A stretch of DNA of 64,000 bases, taken from positions 1,860,001 to 1,924,000 of the forward strand of contig NZ_CP090640.1 in assembly GCF_029633825.1 (NCBI RefSeq). The letters are read 5' to 3'. The notes below the pieces were generated by a model, which saw nothing but the letters and a program-made list of their open reading frames with translations, was not told the origin of the DNA and did not search any database. Origin of the DNA: Burkholderia contaminans. Lineage in GTDB: Bacteria; Pseudomonadota; Gammaproteobacteria; Burkholderiales; Burkholderiaceae. The translations under genes and the position numbers were made by a program. Positions 46,147 through 55,795 of the stretch are shown here, in pieces (positions within the stretch are counted from its first letter, which is position 1; each line of letters starts with the position of its first letter).

Positions 46147-46162
46147 CAACCCGCCGCGATAA

Positions 46163-46912
46163 TTATTTGATCGTCTCGAGCTTGCCCTGCGCGGTCTGCG
46201 CAGCGTTCGACCCGGCGTACTGCGACACGACCTGCTCGAACGTCTTCTTCGCGGCCGCCTTCTGGCCTTGTTCGAGCTGGTTCGTGCCGATTGCCACGAG
46301 GGCGTCGGCCGCGCGCGGATGCTGCGGGAACTTGCTGACGATCCCTTGCCACGTTGCAGTCGAGCCGCGGTAGTCGCGCAGCGCGTATTGCGCATTGCCG
46401 TACCAGTACTGCGCGGTCGGCTGGTAGGGGCTCTGCGGATACTTCGCGATGAACGCGCGGAACGAAGCCGCGGCCGCCTTGAAGTTGCCGTTGCGGAACT
46501 GCTGCTGCGCCGCATTGAGCGCATCCGTTTCACCCGGCTGCACGGTGCCTTCGACACCATCGATCGTCGCTTGCTGCGGCTCGAACTTCTTGAGCCGCGT
46601 GTCGAGATCCTGGTAGTACTCCTTCTGCTGCCGCTCGAGTGTCGTCAGCCGGTTCGTCAGATCCTCGTTCTCGCCGCGCAGCGTCGCGACCTGCTGGTTC
46701 AGCTGGTCGAGACGGCCGGATTGATCGAGGATCGTACGCTGGGCGGCGGACAACTGGCTCGCCAGGTTGTCGGTTTTGCTGCGCAGATCGAGCACGGCGC
46801 GGCGCGCTTCGTTGTCGTCGAACACGCCGGCGTGCGCCGGCGCGGCCGACCACGCCGCGCCGGCGACGCAGAATGCTGCAGCAACGCGCAGCAGGGATAC
46901 ACGGTGCGTCAT
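46163..46912 (-). CDS. cpoB: Cell-division coordinator CpoB (YbgF)
   Basis: 249 residues with a signal peptide ending near AHA, a short N-terminal coiled coil (about 35-100) that trimerises in homologues, and C-terminal TPR-like repeats (QQQFRNGNFKAAAASF; QYWYGNAQYAL). In E. coli CpoB links peptidoglycan synthesis (PBP1B) with Tol-driven outer-membrane constriction. It is last gene of the tol-pal operon, 19 nt after pal. Confidence 0.92.
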   Translation of the reverse strand: MTHRVSLLRVAAAFCVAGAAWSAAPAHAGVFDDNEARRAVLDLRSKTDNLASQLSAAQRTILDQSGRLDQLNQQVATLRGENEDLTNRLTTLERQQKEYYQDLDTRLKKFEPQQATIDGVEGTVQPGETDALNAAQQQFRNGNFKAAAASFRAFIAKYPQSPYQPTAQYWYGNAQYALRDYRGSTATWQGIVSKFPQHPRAADALVAIGTNQLEQGQKAAAKKTFEQVVSQYAGSNAAQTAQGKLETIK

Positions 46913-46931
46913 ACGGCGATTCTTCCGTTAC

Positions 46932-47444
46932 TTACTGTTGGTAGACGAGGTCGGCGCGACGGTTCTGCGCCCACGATGCTTCGTCGTGACCCGTTGCTTG
47001 CGGCTTTTCCTTGCCGAGGCTCACGGCTTCCATTTGCGAATCGTTCACGCCGAGCAGCGCCATCGCACGACGGACGGCTTCCGCACGCTTCTGGCCCAGC
47101 GCGAGGTTGTACTCGCTCGTGCCGCGTTCGTCGGTGTTGCCCTGGATCAGCACGTGGCGCTGCGGGTGGCTCTTCAGGTACTGAGCGTGCTGCTGCATCA
47201 GCGGCTGGTACTCGTCCTTCACCGAATAGCTGTCGAAGTCGAAGTAGATACTGCGCTTCGCGAGCGGGCTGTTCGGGTCGTTCAGCGGATCGACGTTCAC
47301 TTGCGCGACGTTGTCGGCGCTCGGTTGCGTGCTGACTGCGCCCGCGTTGTTTGCGTTGTCGTCGAGCTTCACGCCCGACTTGCACGCTGCGAGCGCGCTG
47401 ATCATCATCACGGCCAGGGCCAGACGAGCTTTATTCGACATCAT
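46932..47444 (-). CDS. pal: Peptidoglycan-associated lipoprotein Pal
   Basis: 170 residues from the ATG at 47444, which has AAGGAG 8 nt upstream; longer versions would spoil the signal. The lipobox is ALAAC. The OmpA-like domain contains YFDFDSY, NTDERGTSEYN and AEAVRRAM, the peptidoglycan-binding motif set. Pal anchors the outer membrane to the wall and is recruited to the septum by TolB and TolA. Confidence 0.95.
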   Translation of the reverse strand: MMSNKARLALAVMMISALAACKSGVKLDDNANNAGAVSTQPSADNVAQVNVDPLNDPNSPLAKRSIYFDFDSYSVKDEYQPLMQQHAQYLKSHPQRHVLIQGNTDERGTSEYNLALGQKRAEAVRRAMALLGVNDSQMEAVSLGKEKPQATGHDEASWAQNRRADLVYQQ

Positions 47445-47461
47445 GTTTACTCTCCTTGTGG

Positions 47462-48757
47462 TCATTGCATGAAGGGCCCCCACGACGGCTCACGAACGGA
47501 GCCGCCCTGGACGGACAGGATTTGCGGCGGCGCGCTGCCGTCGGAGGGCACTGCTGCCAGAACATTGCGACCACCCGACTGGGTAGCGTACAGAAGGTAC
47601 TGGCCGTTTGCCGCGAAGCTCGGCGATTCGTCGCGATTCGTATTCGTGATGGCGTTCGCCGCGCCGGTCTGCAGATCCTGAACGTACAGCTTGAAGCCCC
47701 CACCCGTGCGGGAGATGTAAGCGAGCAGCTTGCCGTCCGGGCTGACACGCGGACTCGTGTTGTAGCTGCCGGTGAAAGTCACGCGCTGCGCGGCACCGGC
47801 GCTTTCGCCCTGGGCCGGCATCCGGTAGATCTGCGGCGCGCCGCCGCGATCGCTCGTGAAGTAGATCCAGTGGCCGTCCGGCGAGTAGAACGGCTCGGTG
47901 TCGATCGAGCTGCTCTGCGTGAGACGGCGCAGGCCGCCGCCCGTCGAGTTGACCGTGTAGATTTGCGTGTTGCCCGTCAGCGACAGCGCGACGGCCAGCG
48001 TGTTGCTGTCCGGCGACCATGCCGGGGCGCTGTTGTTGCCCTTCTGGTCGGAGACGATGTAGCGGCGGCCGGTCGGCAGGTCGTGGATGTAGACGATCGG
48101 CTTCTTGCGCTCGAACGAGACATACGCGACCTTCGTGCCGCTCGGCGACCAGGACGGCGAGATGATCGGTTCGGTGCTCGACAGCGCGATGCGCGCGTTC
48201 TGGCCGTCCGAATCCGAGATCTGCAACTGGTAGCGGTTGCCGGTCTTGATCACGTACGACAGGCGCGTGGCGAACACGCCGCGCACGCCGAGCAGCTTCT
48301 GGTAGATGTAGTCGGCGATCTTGTGGCCGGCCGTGCGCAGCGTGGTGTCGGTGGCCGTCAGGGACAGGCCGCCGAGGCTTTGCTGCTTCACGGTGTCGTA
48401 CAGGATGAAGTTGACCTTGTACTGGCCGTTCGCGTCGCGGTTCACGCTGCCGGCGACGAACGCATTCGCGCCCTTGGCCTTCCATGCGCCGAGATCGACC
48501 GATGCGCTCTCCGGCACGGGCGTGCTGCCTGCGTCGATGTTGGTGAATTTGCCGCTGCGGGCGAGGTCGGCGCGGACGATCGACGTGACCTGCTGCGGCA
48601 GGTTCGCCTCATTCGCGAAATTCGCGGTGGCGATGGGGAACTGGGTCGACCCGACACCGGTGATCAGCACGTTGACCTGGGCGTTAGCGGCGCTGCCCGC
48701 CGTAATCAGACACGAGGCCACGAGTGCCCTGAAACCTAGCTTTGTCATCAAACTCAT
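47462..48757 (-). CDS. tolB: Tol-Pal system periplasmic protein TolB
   Basis: 431 residues from the ATG at 48757 (E. coli TolB is 430). It has a signal peptide ending ANA, an N-terminal alpha/beta domain, then a six-bladed propeller with repeats such as [25 protein letters not shown] and [14 protein letters not shown]. It binds Pal and releases it on TolA contact. It lies 17 nt before pal and 109 nt after tolA. Confidence 0.95.
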   Translation of the reverse strand: MSLMTKLGFRALVASCLITAGSAANAQVNVLITGVGSTQFPIATANFANEANLPQQVTSIVRADLARSGKFTNIDAGSTPVPESASVDLGAWKAKGANAFVAGSVNRDANGQYKVNFILYDTVKQQSLGGLSLTATDTTLRTAGHKIADYIYQKLLGVRGVFATRLSYVIKTGNRYQLQISDSDGQNARIALSSTEPIISPSWSPSGTKVAYVSFERKKPIVYIHDLPTGRRYIVSDQKGNNSAPAWSPDSNTLAVALSLTGNTQIYTVNSTGGGLRRLTQSSSIDTEPFYSPDGHWIYFTSDRGGAPQIYRMPAQGESAGAAQRVTFTGSYNTSPRVSPDGKLLAYISRTGGGFKLYVQDLQTGAANAITNTNRDESPSFAANGQYLLYATQSGGRNVLAAVPSDGSAPPQILSVQGGSVREPSWGPFMQ

Positions 48758-48866
48758 GCTTCTTGCTTCCCGTATGACTTGGATCGCTGCGCAACGGCAG
48801 AGACAGTAAAAATACCCGATTCGTTCCCGTCCGACAGCGACGCCCGGAGTGTAAGCGCATTTCTTT

Positions 48867-49922
48867 TCACTCCGCCGCCTTGAAGGTAATCGTAATGTCC
48901 GACGGGGTATGACCGTTAGAATCGGGCGGCAACGGGACCGACGCGTGGATCGCATTCACCACGGCTTGATCCCACCCCGAATTCCCGCTGGAGCGGGAAA
49001 CCGATGCGCTCAATACGTCACCGGACGGCGTGCACCGAATCTTGACGACGGTGGTCAGGCCTGATCGCTCGCCGCCCCAAACGATGTTCGGTTTGACGCG
49101 GCGGCGCACCTTGTCGGCATAGCCGGGCGTCGCGGCATTGCCGCCTGAGCCCGTGCCCGTGCCGCTTTTCGCGAGGCCTTCGCCGCCGCCTTCACCGGCG
49201 CCGGACAGGCCCTGCATCTGTGCCAGGCGTGCGCTGCGCTCGCGGTCGAGCTTCGCGTTCGCTGCCGCGCTGGCCTTCGCGCGTGCCGCGGCTTCGGCCT
49301 TCGCCTTGGCCTGGGCTTCCGCCTTTGCCTTCGCGGCCGCGTCGGCTTTCGCCTTCGCCGCCTGCTGCGCTTCGAGTTGCGCCTGCTTCTGCTGCTGGAG
49401 TTTCTGCTGTTCGAGCTTTTGCTGCTCTGCGAGCTGCTGTTGCTTGAGCTTGTCGGCCTGCTTCTGCTTGTCGCGCTCCGCGGCCTTCTGCGCGGCGAGC
49501 GCGGCTGCCTGCTGCGCCGCGAGCTGTGCGCGCCGAGTTTCCTCTTCCTGCCGGGCCTTCAGTTGCTGCGCGCGGCGCTGCTGTTCGAGCAGTGCTTCAC
49601 GCGCGGCTGCTTCCTGTTGCCGCTTCTTCTGCTGCAGTGCGATGTCGGCCTGCTCGTCGCGCACCGGGGGAGGGGGCGGCGCGACCTTGACGGGCGGCGC
49701 GGGTGTGACAACGGGCCGCGGTGCGGGGACATCGGGCACTTCGGTCCACAGCTCGGCTTCGGCGCCGGCCGGCGTGCTGTTCTGCCACTGTACGCCGTGA
49801 TACAGAAACAGCGCGAGCAGCACGTGCATCAGCGCGGCGAGCGCGAATGCGCGCCAGGTGCCGCGCTCGCGGGGAGGCTGAGGCGGGTAGGCGGAGCTGC
49901 GCGTGGATTGCTGCCGGTTCAT
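48867..49922 (-). CDS. tolA: Cell-envelope integrity protein TolA
   Basis: 351 residues. One N-terminal membrane segment (about 26-46), a proline-rich linker, a long Ala/Lys/Gln/Glu helical domain II (about 95-235) and the C-terminal domain III ([12 protein letters not shown], then a Cys-containing [10 protein letters not shown] segment). It transmits proton-motive energy from TolQR to TolB-Pal. It overlaps tolR by 4 nt. The low-complexity helical domain produces long spurious open frames on the opposite strand. Confidence 0.93.
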   Translation of the reverse strand: MNRQQSTRSSAYPPQPPRERGTWRAFALAALMHVLLALFLYHGVQWQNSTPAGAEAELWTEVPDVPAPRPVVTPAPPVKVAPPPPPVRDEQADIALQQKKRQQEAAAREALLEQQRRAQQLKARQEEETRRAQLAAQQAAALAAQKAAERDKQKQADKLKQQQLAEQQKLEQQKLQQQKQAQLEAQQAAKAKADAAAKAKAEAQAKAKAEAAARAKASAAANAKLDRERSARLAQMQGLSGAGEGGGEGLAKSGTGTGSGGNAATPGYADKVRRRVKPNIVWGGERSGLTTVVKIRCTPSGDVLSASVSRSSGNSGWDQAVVNAIHASVPLPPDSNGHTPSDITITFKAAE

Positions 49923-50368
49923 TGCGATTTGACGAGGAGGCCGACGCGCTTGACGCCGCGCGCCTTCAGATCGGACATCACGGTCATGACCGCATCGTAC
50001 TGCACGGTCTTGTCGGCCGCGATCACGACCGGCTGGTCGGGATGGTCAGCCTGCCGGGCCACGATGAAGCTGTCGAGCTCGGCCTTCGTCATCGTGTCTT
50101 CCTGGGTCGCGCCCGAGTCGCCCTTGTACTTGACGCTCATCGTGCGATCGGCCTTGATGTTGACGACGACGGGCGGCGTCTGCTCCTGCGGCGCGGCGTT
50201 GCCGACGGTCGGCAGGTTGATGATCGACGGGGCGACGAGCGGTGCGGTGACCATGAAGATCACGAGCAGCACCAGCATCACGTCGATGTACGGCACGACG
50301 TTGATGTCGGCCATTGCGCGGCGCGAGCGGCCGCCGCGCATGCTGGATCGGATGGGACTTCCTGCCAT
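49919..50368 (-). CDS. tolR: Tol-Pal motor protein TolR
   Basis: 149 residues with one membrane helix carrying the conserved aspartate (NVVPYIDVMLVLLVIFMV) and a periplasmic ExbD-type domain. It forms the TolQR proton channel with TolQ. AAGGAG lies just upstream of the start. It is 10 nt after tolQ and overlaps tolA. Confidence 0.95.
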   Translation of the reverse strand: MAGSPIRSSMRGGRSRRAMADINVVPYIDVMLVLLVIFMVTAPLVAPSIINLPTVGNAAPQEQTPPVVVNIKADRTMSVKYKGDSGATQEDTMTKAELDSFIVARQADHPDQPVVIAADKTVQYDAVMTVMSDLKARGVKRVGLLVKSQ

Positions 50369-50378
50369 GGCGCGCTCC

Positions 50379-51056
50379 TTACTGGGCCTGACGCTGCAGG
50401 ATGTTCGAGAACTCTTCGATGAAGGTCTCGAAGCGGATCGCGAGGCGGTCGATGTCGTGCGCGTAGCGGTTGTACGCGACCACCGCCGGAATCGCGGCGA
50501 ACAGGCCGATCGCGGTGGCGACGAGCGCCTCGGCGATGCCCGGCGCGACGTTCGCGAGCGTTGCCTGCTGCACGTTCGCGAGGCCGCGGAACGAGTTCAT
50601 GATCCCCCAGACCGTGCCGAACAGACCGATGTACGGGCTGACCGAGCCGACCGATGCGAGGAACGCGAGGTTCGCTTCGAGCACGTCCATCTCACGCTGG
50701 AAAGACGCGCGCATCGCGCGGCGCGCACCGTCGAGCACGAGGCCCGGATCGCTGATGCGCTTTTCCTTCGCCTTCAGGAACTCGCGCATGCCCGATTCGA
50801 AGATCCGCTCCAGCGCGCCGATCGTGTGGCGGTTGTTGGCGGCGCTCTGGTACAGCGCCTGCAGGTCGCCGCCCGACCAGAAATCCTTCTCGAAGCGTTC
50901 GGTCTGCGCGCGTGCGCGGCGGATCGCAAACCACTTGCGGAAGATGAAGGTCCACGACATCAGCGACAGCAGCAGCAGCAGCCCCATCACGGCCTGGGCC
51001 AGCACGCTCGCGTTGAGGACGAGGGAAATGATCGACAGGTCTTGAGAAGTGTTCAT
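50379..51056 (-). CDS. tolQ: Tol-Pal motor protein TolQ
   Basis: 225 residues with three membrane segments (about 15-40, 135-160, 170-195). The ExbB/MotA-type core includes GLFGTVWGIMNSF and ALVATAIGLFAAIPAVVAYN. It is the stator-like subunit of the Tol motor. It lies 130 nt after ybgC. Confidence 0.95.
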   Translation of the reverse strand: MNTSQDLSIISLVLNASVLAQAVMGLLLLLSLMSWTFIFRKWFAIRRARAQTERFEKDFWSGGDLQALYQSAANNRHTIGALERIFESGMREFLKAKEKRISDPGLVLDGARRAMRASFQREMDVLEANLAFLASVGSVSPYIGLFGTVWGIMNSFRGLANVQQATLANVAPGIAEALVATAIGLFAAIPAVVAYNRYAHDIDRLAIRFETFIEEFSNILQRQAQ

Positions 51057-51186
51057 AGAGGTTTGAGTAACGTCCCTTCGGGGCGCCCGGTATGCGTGTG
51101 GCGCGGCGCGTCGGCCATGCCTGGCGCCGAACCTTGCTTAGTATCGAATCAGAAAGGCAAGTTCATAGGCTTTGTCTAAACGGCGC

Positions 51187-51663
51187 TCATGCGAGCTTCG
51201 TTGACAGTGCAGTCTGCCCGTCGTTGATGACGGGCCCGCGCTGCAGCGCGTCGAGCACGGCCGGCGGGATGGCCGCGGGCCGGATGCCGGTACGGTCGAC
51301 GCAGCCGAGGCGGATGTGTCCGGCCACGAGCAGCGTGTCTCCACACCAGGCTTCCTGCGTGAATTCCACCGATGCACGGCCGATGCGTCCGGGCCGGCTC
51401 GTGATCGCCAGTGTGTCGTCGAGTCGCGCCGGGGCGCGGTAGTCGAGCGACGTGCTGCGGACGACGAAGATCGCGTCGGTATCGTCGGCGAGCTGGCGCT
51501 GGTCGATGCCGCATGCGCGCAGCCACTCGGTGCGGGCGCGTTCGAAGAACTTCAGGTAGTTGGCATAGAAGACGATGCCGCCTGCGTCGGTATCCTCGTA
51601 GTACACGCGCACCGGCCAGATGAAGCCGGACGGCGCTTCCGGGGAGCGGGTAGGCTGGGTCAT
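51187..51663 (-). CDS. ybgC: Tol-Pal-associated acyl-CoA thioesterase YbgC
   Basis: 158 residues of the hotdog 4-hydroxybenzoyl-CoA thioesterase family: YYEDTDAGGIVFYANYLKFFERARTEW contains the catalytic Asp and the D-x2-G-I-V signature (outlined; the motif starts at about residue 21). It is always found at the head of tol-pal operons and hydrolyses acyl-CoA thioesters. The ATG at 51663 is preferred; an ATG at 51672 is possible, as neither has a strong Shine-Dalgarno. Confidence 0.92.
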   Translation of the reverse strand: MTQPTRSPEAPSGFIWPVRVYYEDTDAGGIVFYANYLKFFERARTEWLRACGIDQRQLADDTDAIFVVRSTSLDYRAPARLDDTLAITSRPGRIGRASVEFTQEAWCGDTLLVAGHIRLGCVDRTGIRPAAIPPAVLDALQRGPVINDGQTALSTKLA

Positions 51664-51772
51664 GGCGCGCATTCTACCGGAAGCCAAGGGCCTGATTCGT
51701 AACCGATTCGTAACGGAATGTAGTATGCCGTAGCACACTGCGGGCCGGCCCGAGGGCCGGGCCCGCGTGGCT

Positions 51773-52519
51773 TCAGCCGCGGTGGACGGTCGGGCCGCCG
51801 GGGGCTTGCGCGACCGGCATCAGCTCGATCGTATTGACGTTGACATGCGCGGGGCGCGTCGCGATCCAGTAGATCGCATCGGCGATGTCCTCGGGCATGA
51901 GCGGCTGGACATTGTTGTAGACGTTCGCCGCCTTGGCGTCGTCGCCGCGATAGCGGACGTTCGAGAATTCGGTGCCGCCGCACAGGCCAGGCTCGACGTC
52001 GGTGACGCGCAGCGGCGTGCCGAGCAGGTCGGCGCGCAGGTTCAGGCTGAATTGTCTGACAAAAGCCTTGGTTGCGCCGTAGACGTTGCCGCCCGCATAA
52101 GGGTACGAACCCGCGACCGACCCGAGATTGAAGATGTGGCCGCGGCCGCGATCGATCATGCCGGGCAGCAGTGCGTGCGTGACCGTGACGAGGCCCGTGC
52201 AGTTCGTGTCGATCATCGTGTGCCACTCGTCGAGGCTGGCCTTGTGGGCCGGCTCGACGCCGAGCGCGAGGCCGGCGTTGTTGACGAGCACGTCGAGCGC
52301 CGCGAATTCGGCGGGAAGGGCGGCCGGCGCGGCCTCGACGGCCGCGCGATCGCGTACGTCGAGCTCGAGCGGCAGAAGGGAATCGCCGAGTTCGGCGGCG
52401 AGTGCATCGAGACGATCCTTGCGGCGCGCGGTCGCGACGACGCGGTGGCCTCCCGTGACGAAGGCACGGGCGATGGCGGCGCCGAAGCCGGCGGACGCGC
52501 CTGTGACGAACACGATCAT
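51773..52519 (-). CDS. ydfG: NADP-dependent 3-hydroxy acid dehydrogenase, SDR family
   Basis: 248 residues, identical in length to E. coli YdfG and matching it along the chain: TGASAGFG, NNAGLALG, EPAHKAS, YAGGNVYGATKAFVRQF, VEPGLCGGTEFSNVR. The YGATK catalytic motif is intact. It oxidises L-allo-threonine, serine and related 3-hydroxy acids in characterised homologues. The start has AGGAG upstream. It is divergent from glyA, which also acts on serine and threonine-type substrates. Confidence 0.93.
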   Translation of the reverse strand: MIVFVTGASAGFGAAIARAFVTGGHRVVATARRKDRLDALAAELGDSLLPLELDVRDRAAVEAAPAALPAEFAALDVLVNNAGLALGVEPAHKASLDEWHTMIDTNCTGLVTVTHALLPGMIDRGRGHIFNLGSVAGSYPYAGGNVYGATKAFVRQFSLNLRADLLGTPLRVTDVEPGLCGGTEFSNVRYRGDDAKAANVYNNVQPLMPEDIADAIYWIATRPAHVNVNTIELMPVAQAPGGPTVHRG

Positions 52520-52937
52520 TGCTGCTCCTGGTGGATGACAAAATAGCGAGTGATATCCCGCAAGCCTACTGAGATTGCCGCACCGCGGCAAGGCGGCACA
52601 GCGTTCCCGCACGGGCGCGTAGAGTCTGGCCCCAATTGCTTCCGGCGCACTGCCGTGCGGTTGCCTATTCATGACGCATCCAATACACTAATGCGCTCAT
52701 CACCCCCGCGTGACTGGCGATAGAACCCTTCGGGTTCAAGGTGGAGCATCCCACCGTGAAGCGCGGGGCGCCGTTTTTGCCGTTCGCCTGGGCAGCCGTT
52801 GTGCGCCGTCGCGTGCATCGCCGGTGGCTGTCCTGCCTCGCGTCATACGGATTCTTCCGCCACGTCGAGCTGGTCCCGCCAGCAGCGCACCGTACTCGGC
52901 CGCTCCGGTCAACCTGTACACACTTAACGGAAACCGT
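52520..52937 (+). promoter_or_regulatory. Long structured leader/promoter region upstream of glyA
   Basis: 418 bp without a gene between divergent ydfG and glyA. Two adjacent perfect hairpins sit at 52723-52737 (GAACCC/GGGTTC, 3-nt loop) and 52740-52755 (GGTGG/CCACC, 6-nt loop). A GC-rich stretch ending in five T (52771-52776) follows. The layout resembles a 5' leader with attenuation or ligand sensing, but it does not match a riboswitch class I can name. Only a weak purine stretch precedes the glyA ATG. Confidence 0.5.
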
Positions 52938-54185
52938 ATGTTTGACAGAGCCCAAAGCACCATTGCGAACGTCGATCCCGAAATCTTTGCCGCGATCGAG
53001 CAGGAAAACCGCCGCCAGGAAGATCACATCGAGCTGATCGCGTCGGAAAACTACACGAGCCCGGCGGTGATGGCCGCACAGGGTTCGCAACTCACGAACA
53101 AGTACGCGGAAGGGTATCCGGGCAAGCGCTACTACGGCGGCTGCGAATACGTGGATGTGGTCGAGCAGCTGGCGATCGACCGCGTGAAGCAGCTGTTCGG
53201 CGCGGAAGCCGCGAACGTGCAGCCGAACTCGGGTTCGCAAGCGAACCAGGGTGTGTTCTTCGCGATGCTCAAGCCGGGCGACACGATCATGGGCATGAGC
53301 CTCGCGCACGGCGGCCACCTGACGCACGGCTCGCCGGTGAACATGTCGGGCAAGTGGTTCAACGTGGTGAGCTACGGCCTGAACGAAAACGAAGACATCG
53401 ACTACGAAGCGGCTGAGAAGCTCGCGCAGGAACACAAGCCGAAGCTGATCGTCGCGGGCGCGTCGGCGTTCTCGCTGAAGATCGATTTCGAACGCCTGGC
53501 GAAGATCGCGAAGTCGGTCGGCGCATACCTGATGGTCGACATGGCCCACTACGCGGGCCTGATCGCGGCAGGCGTGTACCCGAACCCGGTGCCGCACGCG
53601 GATTTCGTGACGACGACGACGCACAAGAGCCTGCGCGGCCCGCGCGGCGGCGTGATCCTGATGAAGGCGGAGTACGAGAAGCCGATCAACTCGGCGATCT
53701 TCCCGGGGATCCAGGGCGGCCCGCTGATGCACGTGATCGCGGGCAAGGCGGTGGCGTTCAAGGAAGCGCTGTCGCCGGAGTTCAAGGCGTACCAGGAGAA
53801 GGTGGTCGAGAACGCACGCGTGCTGGCAGAAACGCTGGTGAAGCGTGGCCTGCGGATCGTATCGGGCCGCACGGAAAGCCACGTGATGCTGGTGGACCTG
53901 CGTGCTAAAAACATCACGGGCAAGGCTGCGGAAGCGGCACTGGGCGCGGCGCACATCACGGTGAACAAGAACGCGATCCCGAACGATCCGGAAAAGCCGT
54001 TCGTGACGAGCGGCATTCGTCTCGGCTCGCCGGCAATGACGACGCGCGGCTTCGGTCCGGCGGAAGCGGAGCAGGTGGGCAACCTGATCGCGGACGTGCT
54101 GGACAACCCGGAAGATGCAGCGACGATCGAGCGCGTGCGCGCGCAGGTCGCCGAGCTGACGAAGCGTTTCCCGGTCTATCGCTGA
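52938..54185 (+). CDS. glyA: Serine hydroxymethyltransferase
   Basis: 415 residues, the standard length. [16 protein letters not shown] near the N-terminus, the cofactor site SGSQAN, and the PLP-lysine motif [15 protein letters not shown] are intact. It converts serine and tetrahydrofolate to glycine and methylene-THF. The frame is open upstream to 52710, but the ATG at 52938 matches the family start. nrdR follows after 6 nt, a conserved pairing that links one-carbon and deoxynucleotide supply. Confidence 0.97.
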   Translation: MFDRAQSTIANVDPEIFAAIEQENRRQEDHIELIASENYTSPAVMAAQGSQLTNKYAEGYPGKRYYGGCEYVDVVEQLAIDRVKQLFGAEAANVQPNSGSQANQGVFFAMLKPGDTIMGMSLAHGGHLTHGSPVNMSGKWFNVVSYGLNENEDIDYEAAEKLAQEHKPKLIVAGASAFSLKIDFERLAKIAKSVGAYLMVDMAHYAGLIAAGVYPNPVPHADFVTTTTHKSLRGPRGGVILMKAEYEKPINSAIFPGIQGGPLMHVIAGKAVAFKEALSPEFKAYQEKVVENARVLAETLVKRGLRIVSGRTESHVMLVDLRAKNITGKAAEAALGAAHITVNKNAIPNDPEKPFVTSGIRLGSPAMTTRGFGPAEAEQVGNLIADVLDNPEDAATIERVRAQVAELTKRFPVYR

Positions 54186-54191
54186 TCGACG

Positions 54192-54671
54192 ATGCGCTGC
54201 CCGTTCTGCCGGCATGACGACACGCAGGTCGTGGATTCCCGCGTGTCCGAAGATGGCGCCGCGATCCGGCGGCGCCGTCGCTGCTCGGCTTGCGACAAGC
54301 GCTTCACGACGTACGAGCGGGTCGAGCTGTCCCTGCCGTTCGTCGTGAAGAAGGACGGCAGCCGCACGGAATTCGACCGTCGCAAGATCGTCGCCAGCAT
54401 GCAACTCGCGCTGCGCAAGCGGCCGGTTGCTGCCGACGCGATCGACGCGGCGGTTGCCCGCATCGAATATCAACTGCTCGCGACCGGCGAGCGCGAAGTG
54501 CGTAGCGAGAAGCTCGGCGAACTCGTGATGAACGAGTTGCGCGGCCTCGATACGATCGCTTATGTCCGCTTCGCATCGGTGTATCGCCGGTTCGAGGACG
54601 TTTCCGAATTTGCCGACGTGATCGAAGAGTTCCGTCGTGCCTCTCCCGCCAAGACTCCACGTAAGCGCTGA
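54192..54671 (+). CDS. nrdR: Transcriptional repressor NrdR
   Basis: 159 residues. The zinc ribbon has CPFC at 3-6 and CSACDKRF at about 31-38; an ATP-cone domain follows (about 49-139; [16 protein letters not shown]). It represses ribonucleotide reductase genes in response to ATP/dATP. It is cotranscribed with glyA. Confidence 0.96.
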   Translation: MRCPFCRHDDTQVVDSRVSEDGAAIRRRRRCSACDKRFTTYERVELSLPFVVKKDGSRTEFDRRKIVASMQLALRKRPVAADAIDAAVARIEYQLLATGEREVRSEKLGELVMNELRGLDTIAYVRFASVYRRFEDVSEFADVIEEFRRASPAKTPRKR

Positions 54672-54824
54672 CGCGCTGCGTCCGTTCATCGTCTTCTCCG
54701 TTGAGTCAATTCGCGCCGATTGTGTCGGTCGCGATCGCATGCCGCCAGTCAGCCGTTCGGCAAATGGTGCGTGTCCGCACGTGTCGCTACAGTCGTCGCA
54801 TCACCTTGGCGAAGGACGACGGCG

Positions 54825-55388
54825 ATGGGACTGCACGCTCACCCCCTGAAAAATGTATTGCGACGCGCGGGCGGATTCACGCTCGTCGAACTGATGGTCG
54901 CCATCTCGCTGGCGGCCGGGCTCACGTTTTATGCCGCACCTGCGTTCGACCAATGGCGCATTCGCGAACGCGTGGATGCACGCTCGCGCATGTTGCTCGG
55001 TGCGCTGTCGTTTGCACGTACCGAGGCGACGCGTCTCGGCGTGCGCGTCACGCTGTGCCGGGCCGGTAGTGGTAGCGCCTGTCTACGTGCGGGTGAACGG
55101 TGCGACACGGCTGAATGGTCGTGTGACTGGATCGTCAGCGGGCAGGTCGACGGGCAGTCGCGCGTGCTGCGGCGCTATCCGCGCGATGGCGAAGTGGCCG
55201 TCGCGGGAGCCGCGCACGATCTCGCGTTCGCACCGCCGGTTGGTCAGGCAATCGGTGGCATCCGGCGCTTCGAATTGCGTCCGCGACGCGACGTTCCGGG
55301 GGCGGACGACGCGCATGCATCGCGTTGCGTACGAATCGCGGCAGGCGGCCGGGCGCGAGTTGTCGCCGGCCGTTGTGACGCGGCGTGA
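54825..55388 (+). CDS. fimT: Type IV minor pilin/pseudopilin, FimT/GspH family
   Basis: 187 residues from the ATG at 54825 (purine-rich GAAGGA upstream). A prepilin leader ends in AGG before FTLVELMVAISL, with Glu at position +5. The C-terminal GspH-like domain has paired cysteines. It is the first of five overlapping pilin genes. Minor pilins of this set prime assembly of type IV pili and stabilise adhesins at the tip. Confidence 0.85.
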   Translation: MGLHAHPLKNVLRRAGGFTLVELMVAISLAAGLTFYAAPAFDQWRIRERVDARSRMLLGALSFARTEATRLGVRVTLCRAGSGSACLRAGERCDTAEWSCDWIVSGQVDGQSRVLRRYPRDGEVAVAGAAHDLAFAPPVGQAIGGIRRFELRPRRDVPGADDAHASRCVRIAAGGRARVVAGRCDAA

Positions 55389-55795
55389 GGGCCATGCGCA
55401 ATGCAATGCGCGGCACGTCGCTGATCGAAGCGATGCTGGCGATCGCGCTGCTCGCCACCGTGATGCTGGCTGTAGCGGGCAGCCAGTTTGCGATGGCGCG
55501 TGAGCAGCGCGCGACGATCTGGCGTGAGCGCGCGCTTTGGCTGGCCGATGCGCGTATCGAGCGCTTGCACGTCGCTGCGCAGGCCGACGATGGCCTCGCG
55601 ACGCGGGCCGCGGCTTCGCTGCCCGGCGGCACGATGACGCGCGGTGACGGGCCGGATGGCATTCGCTACACGGTTGTCGGCTGGCGCGGCGGCAATGCGG
55701 CCACCGGGCCGCGATGCGAAGCGGCGGGACGCTCGGCGCAGCCGCCGTCGTGCGTCCGGATTCCGTATCGGGGGGCTGGCGCCGATGGACGCTGA
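55385..55795 (+). CDS. pilV: Type IV minor pilin PilV
   Basis: 136 residues from a GTG overlapping the upstream stop, with an ATG at 55394 as alternative. The leader MRG precedes TSLIEAMLAIALLATVML, the hydrophobic helix with Glu at +5 (prepilin peptidase cuts after Gly). The remainder is short for PilV, but order and signature fit. It overlaps pilW by 11 nt. Confidence 0.8.
   Translation: MRAMRNAMRGTSLIEAMLAIALLATVMLAVAGSQFAMAREQRATIWRERALWLADARIERLHVAAQADDGLATRAAASLPGGTMTRGDGPDGIRYTVVGWRGGNAATGPRCEAAGRSAQPPSCVRIPYRGAGADGR

Noticed and set aside
52665..54740. A 691-codon minus-strand frame across glyA and nrdR
   Set aside because: Antisense shadow of two well-identified genes.
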